This document shows, piece by piece, positions 62,590 through 64,000 of a stretch of DNA of 64,000 nt. The position numbers and the translations under genes are program-made. The stretch is from Kitasatospora sp. NBC_01246 (GTDB taxonomy: Bacteria; Actinomycetota; Actinomycetes; Streptomycetales; Streptomycetaceae): the NCBI RefSeq assembly GCF_036226505.1, contig NZ_CP108484.1, positions 7,006,001 to 7,070,000 on the forward strand, written 5' to 3'. Position 1 is the stretch's first letter, and every line of letters begins with the position of its first letter. Below the pieces are notes generated by a model. That model was not told the DNA's origin. It searched no databases and saw only the letters and a program-made list of their open reading frames with translations.

Positions 62590-64000
62590 CGGACGCTCAG
62601 CAGACCGGCCGGCTGTACGGGGTCGGGCTCGGCCCGGGGGACCCTTCGCTGGTCACCGTCCGCGCCGCCGAACTCATCGGCAAGGCCGACGTGGTGGCGT
62701 ACCACAGCGCCCGGCACGGCCGGTCCATCGCCCGGTCCATCGCCGAGCGCTACCTGACGGGTGGTCAGATCGAGGAGAAGCTGGTCTACCCGCTCACCGT
62801 CGAGACCACCGACCACCCCGGCGGCTACCGGGGCGCGCTGGACGACTTCTACCAGGAGGCCGCCGACCGGCTGGCCGCCCACCTCGACGCCGGCCGCAGC
62901 GTGGTGGTGCTCGCCGAGGGGGACCCGCTCTTCTACGGCTCCTACCAGCACATGCACAAGCGCCTCGCGCACCGCTACCCCACCGAGGTGGTCCCCGGCG
63001 TGACCTCGGTCAGCGCCGCCGCCGCCCGGCTCGGGGCGCCGCTCACCGAGGCGGAGGAGACGCTCACCGTCATCCCGGGCACGCTGCCCGAGGAGGAGCT
63101 GACCGCGCGGATCGCCTCCGCCGACTCCGCCGTCATCATGAAGCTGGGCCGAACCTTCCCCGCCGTCCGCCGCGCCCTGGAGCGGGCCGGCCGGCTGGCC
63201 GACGCCCAGTACGTCGAGCGGGCCTTCATGGCGGGCGAGCGCACCGGCCCGCTGGCCGACGTCGACCCCGAGAGCGTCCCCTACTTCTCGGTCGCCGTGC
63301 TGCCCAGCAAGGTCGCGCCGCTGGAGCGGCCGGGCCCGCCGGCCGCGGGCCCCGGCAGCGTGACGGTCATCGGCACCGGCCCGGCCGGCCCGCTCTGGCT
63401 CACCCCCGAGGCGCGCGGCGCCCTCGCCGCCGCCACCGACCTGGTCGGCTACACCACCTACCTGGACCGGGTGCCCGAGCGCCCCGGCCAGCAGCGCCAC
63501 GGCTCCGACAACAAGGTGGAGTCCGAGCGGGCCGAGTTCGCACTGGACCTCGCCCGGCGCGGGCACCACGTCGCGGTGGTCTCCTCCGGCGACCCGGGCG
63601 TCTTCGCGATGGCCACCGCCGTCCTGGAGGTCGCCTGCGAGGACGCCTACGGCGACGTCCCGGTCCGGATCGTGCCGGGGATGACGGCCGCCCACGCCGC
63701 CGCCTCCCGGGCCGGCGCCCCGCTCGGCCACGACTACGCGGTGGTCTCGCTCTCCGACCGCCTCAAGCCCTGGGAGGTGGTCGCCAAGCGGCTGCGCGCG
63801 GCGGCCGAGGCCGACCTGGTGCTGGCCCTGTACAACCCCGGTTCGCAGTCCCGCACCACCCAGGTCGGCCTGACCCGGGACCTGCTGCTGGAGTACCGCG
63901 ACCCCGGGACGCCGGTGGTGATGGCCCGCGACGTCGGCGGCCCGACCGAGCGCGTGCGCACCGTCCGCCTCGGCGACCTCGACCCCGCCGAGGTCGACAT
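62586..64000 (+). CDS. cobIJ: CobI-CobJ fusion: precorrin-2 C20- and precorrin-3B C17-methyltransferase (3' partial)
   Basis: GTG 62586 overlaps the cobH stop (GTGA). The frame is open to the window end (471 full codons). Residues about 8-240 are a tetrapyrrole SAM methyltransferase (LYGVGLGPGDPSLVTVRA, VVVLAEGDPLFYGSYQH, VVPGVTSVSAAAARL) fitting CobI. After a Pro/Gly linker a second unit starts (VTVIGTGPAGPLWLTPEA, VGYTTYLDRVPER, HGSDNKVESERAEFAL, VVSSGDPGVFAMA, YNPGSQSRTTQV) fitting CobJ. The fused form is common in Streptomyces. Confidence 0.92.
   Translation, partial: MTDAQQTGRLYGVGLGPGDPSLVTVRAAELIGKADVVAYHSARHGRSIARSIAERYLTGGQIEEKLVYPLTVETTDHPGGYRGALDDFYQEAADRLAAHLDAGRSVVVLAEGDPLFYGSYQHMHKRLAHRYPTEVVPGVTSVSAAAARLGAPLTEAEETLTVIPGTLPEEELTARIASADSAVIMKLGRTFPAVRRALERAGRLADAQYVERAFMAGERTGPLADVDPESVPYFSVAVLPSKVAPLERPGPPAAGPGSVTVIGTGPAGPLWLTPEARGALAAATDLVGYTTYLDRVPERPGQQRHGSDNKVESERAEFALDLARRGHHVAVVSSGDPGVFAMATAVLEVACEDAYGDVPVRIVPGMTAAHAAASRAGAPLGHDYAVVSLSDRLKPWEVVAKRLRAAAEADLVLALYNPGSQSRTTQVGLTRDLLLEYRDPGTPVVMARDVGGPTERVRTVRLGDLDPAEVD

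Overview
The window is very GC-rich DNA (low seventies per cent by eye) with strong third-position G/C bias, frequent GTG starts, rare TTA codons and many start/stop overlaps. Its gene content (ergothioneine operon, DUF574-type methyltransferase, ALF-repeat protein, LysM-BTAD protein, cobN/cobG/cobH/cobIJ) points to a streptomycete such as Streptomyces or Kitasatospora. I see no rRNA, tRNA, CRISPR array, insertion sequence or prophage. It reads as chromosomal DNA with one accessory-looking secretome stretch at about 41.7-50.1 kb.

Layout. 0-8.2 kb: a 5'-truncated membrane LysM/BTAD protein, a glyoxalase-fold protein, an unrecognised 727-aa protein and a secreted sedolisin. 8.3-12.5 kb: an acyl-CoA dehydrogenase / thiolase / short-chain dehydrogenase operon with a divergent TetR regulator and an operator-like inverted repeat between them. 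12.4-15.4 kb: a nitric oxide synthase oxygenase and a sugar-porter MFS transporter. 15.5-21.4 kb: the ergothioneine operon egtABCD, preceded on the same strand by a MalY/PatB-like PLP enzyme that could supply the missing EgtE C-S lyase step. 21.6-27.7 kb: ABM and SRPBCC proteins, a GH15 glycosidase, a DUF574-like methyltransferase and a PAS-GGDEF-EAL protein.

28.1-39.4 kb is a nine-gene plus-strand exopolysaccharide operon: four GT2 glycosyltransferases, a flippase, a polysaccharide deacetylase, a large membrane protein, a GH16 glucanase and an ATP-grasp protein. Nearly all its genes overlap at start and stop codons. A sequence matching the streptomycete Crp consensus lies upstream. The only two in-frame TTA (bldA) codons I found are in the GH15 and GH16 glycosidase genes. 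Next come a flavin monooxygenase and ribA on the minus strand.

41.7-50.1 kb holds two secreted trypsin-fold proteins that have lost catalytic residues, share about 635 bp of near-identical DNA and differ in their C-terminal repeat domains. It also holds a small secreted protein and a 1185-aa secreted ALF-repeat/coiled-coil protein with an unrecognised C-terminal domain, overlapping a small lipoprotein gene; this pair looks like an effector and its immunity protein. After 50 kb come an AraC/GyrI-like regulator, DinB, amidohydrolase, quinone-oxidoreductase and VOC genes and lnt. Last is a cobalamin region with cobN behind a B12 riboswitch on the minus strand and cobG-cobH-cobIJ divergent on the plus strand, the last truncated by the window end.
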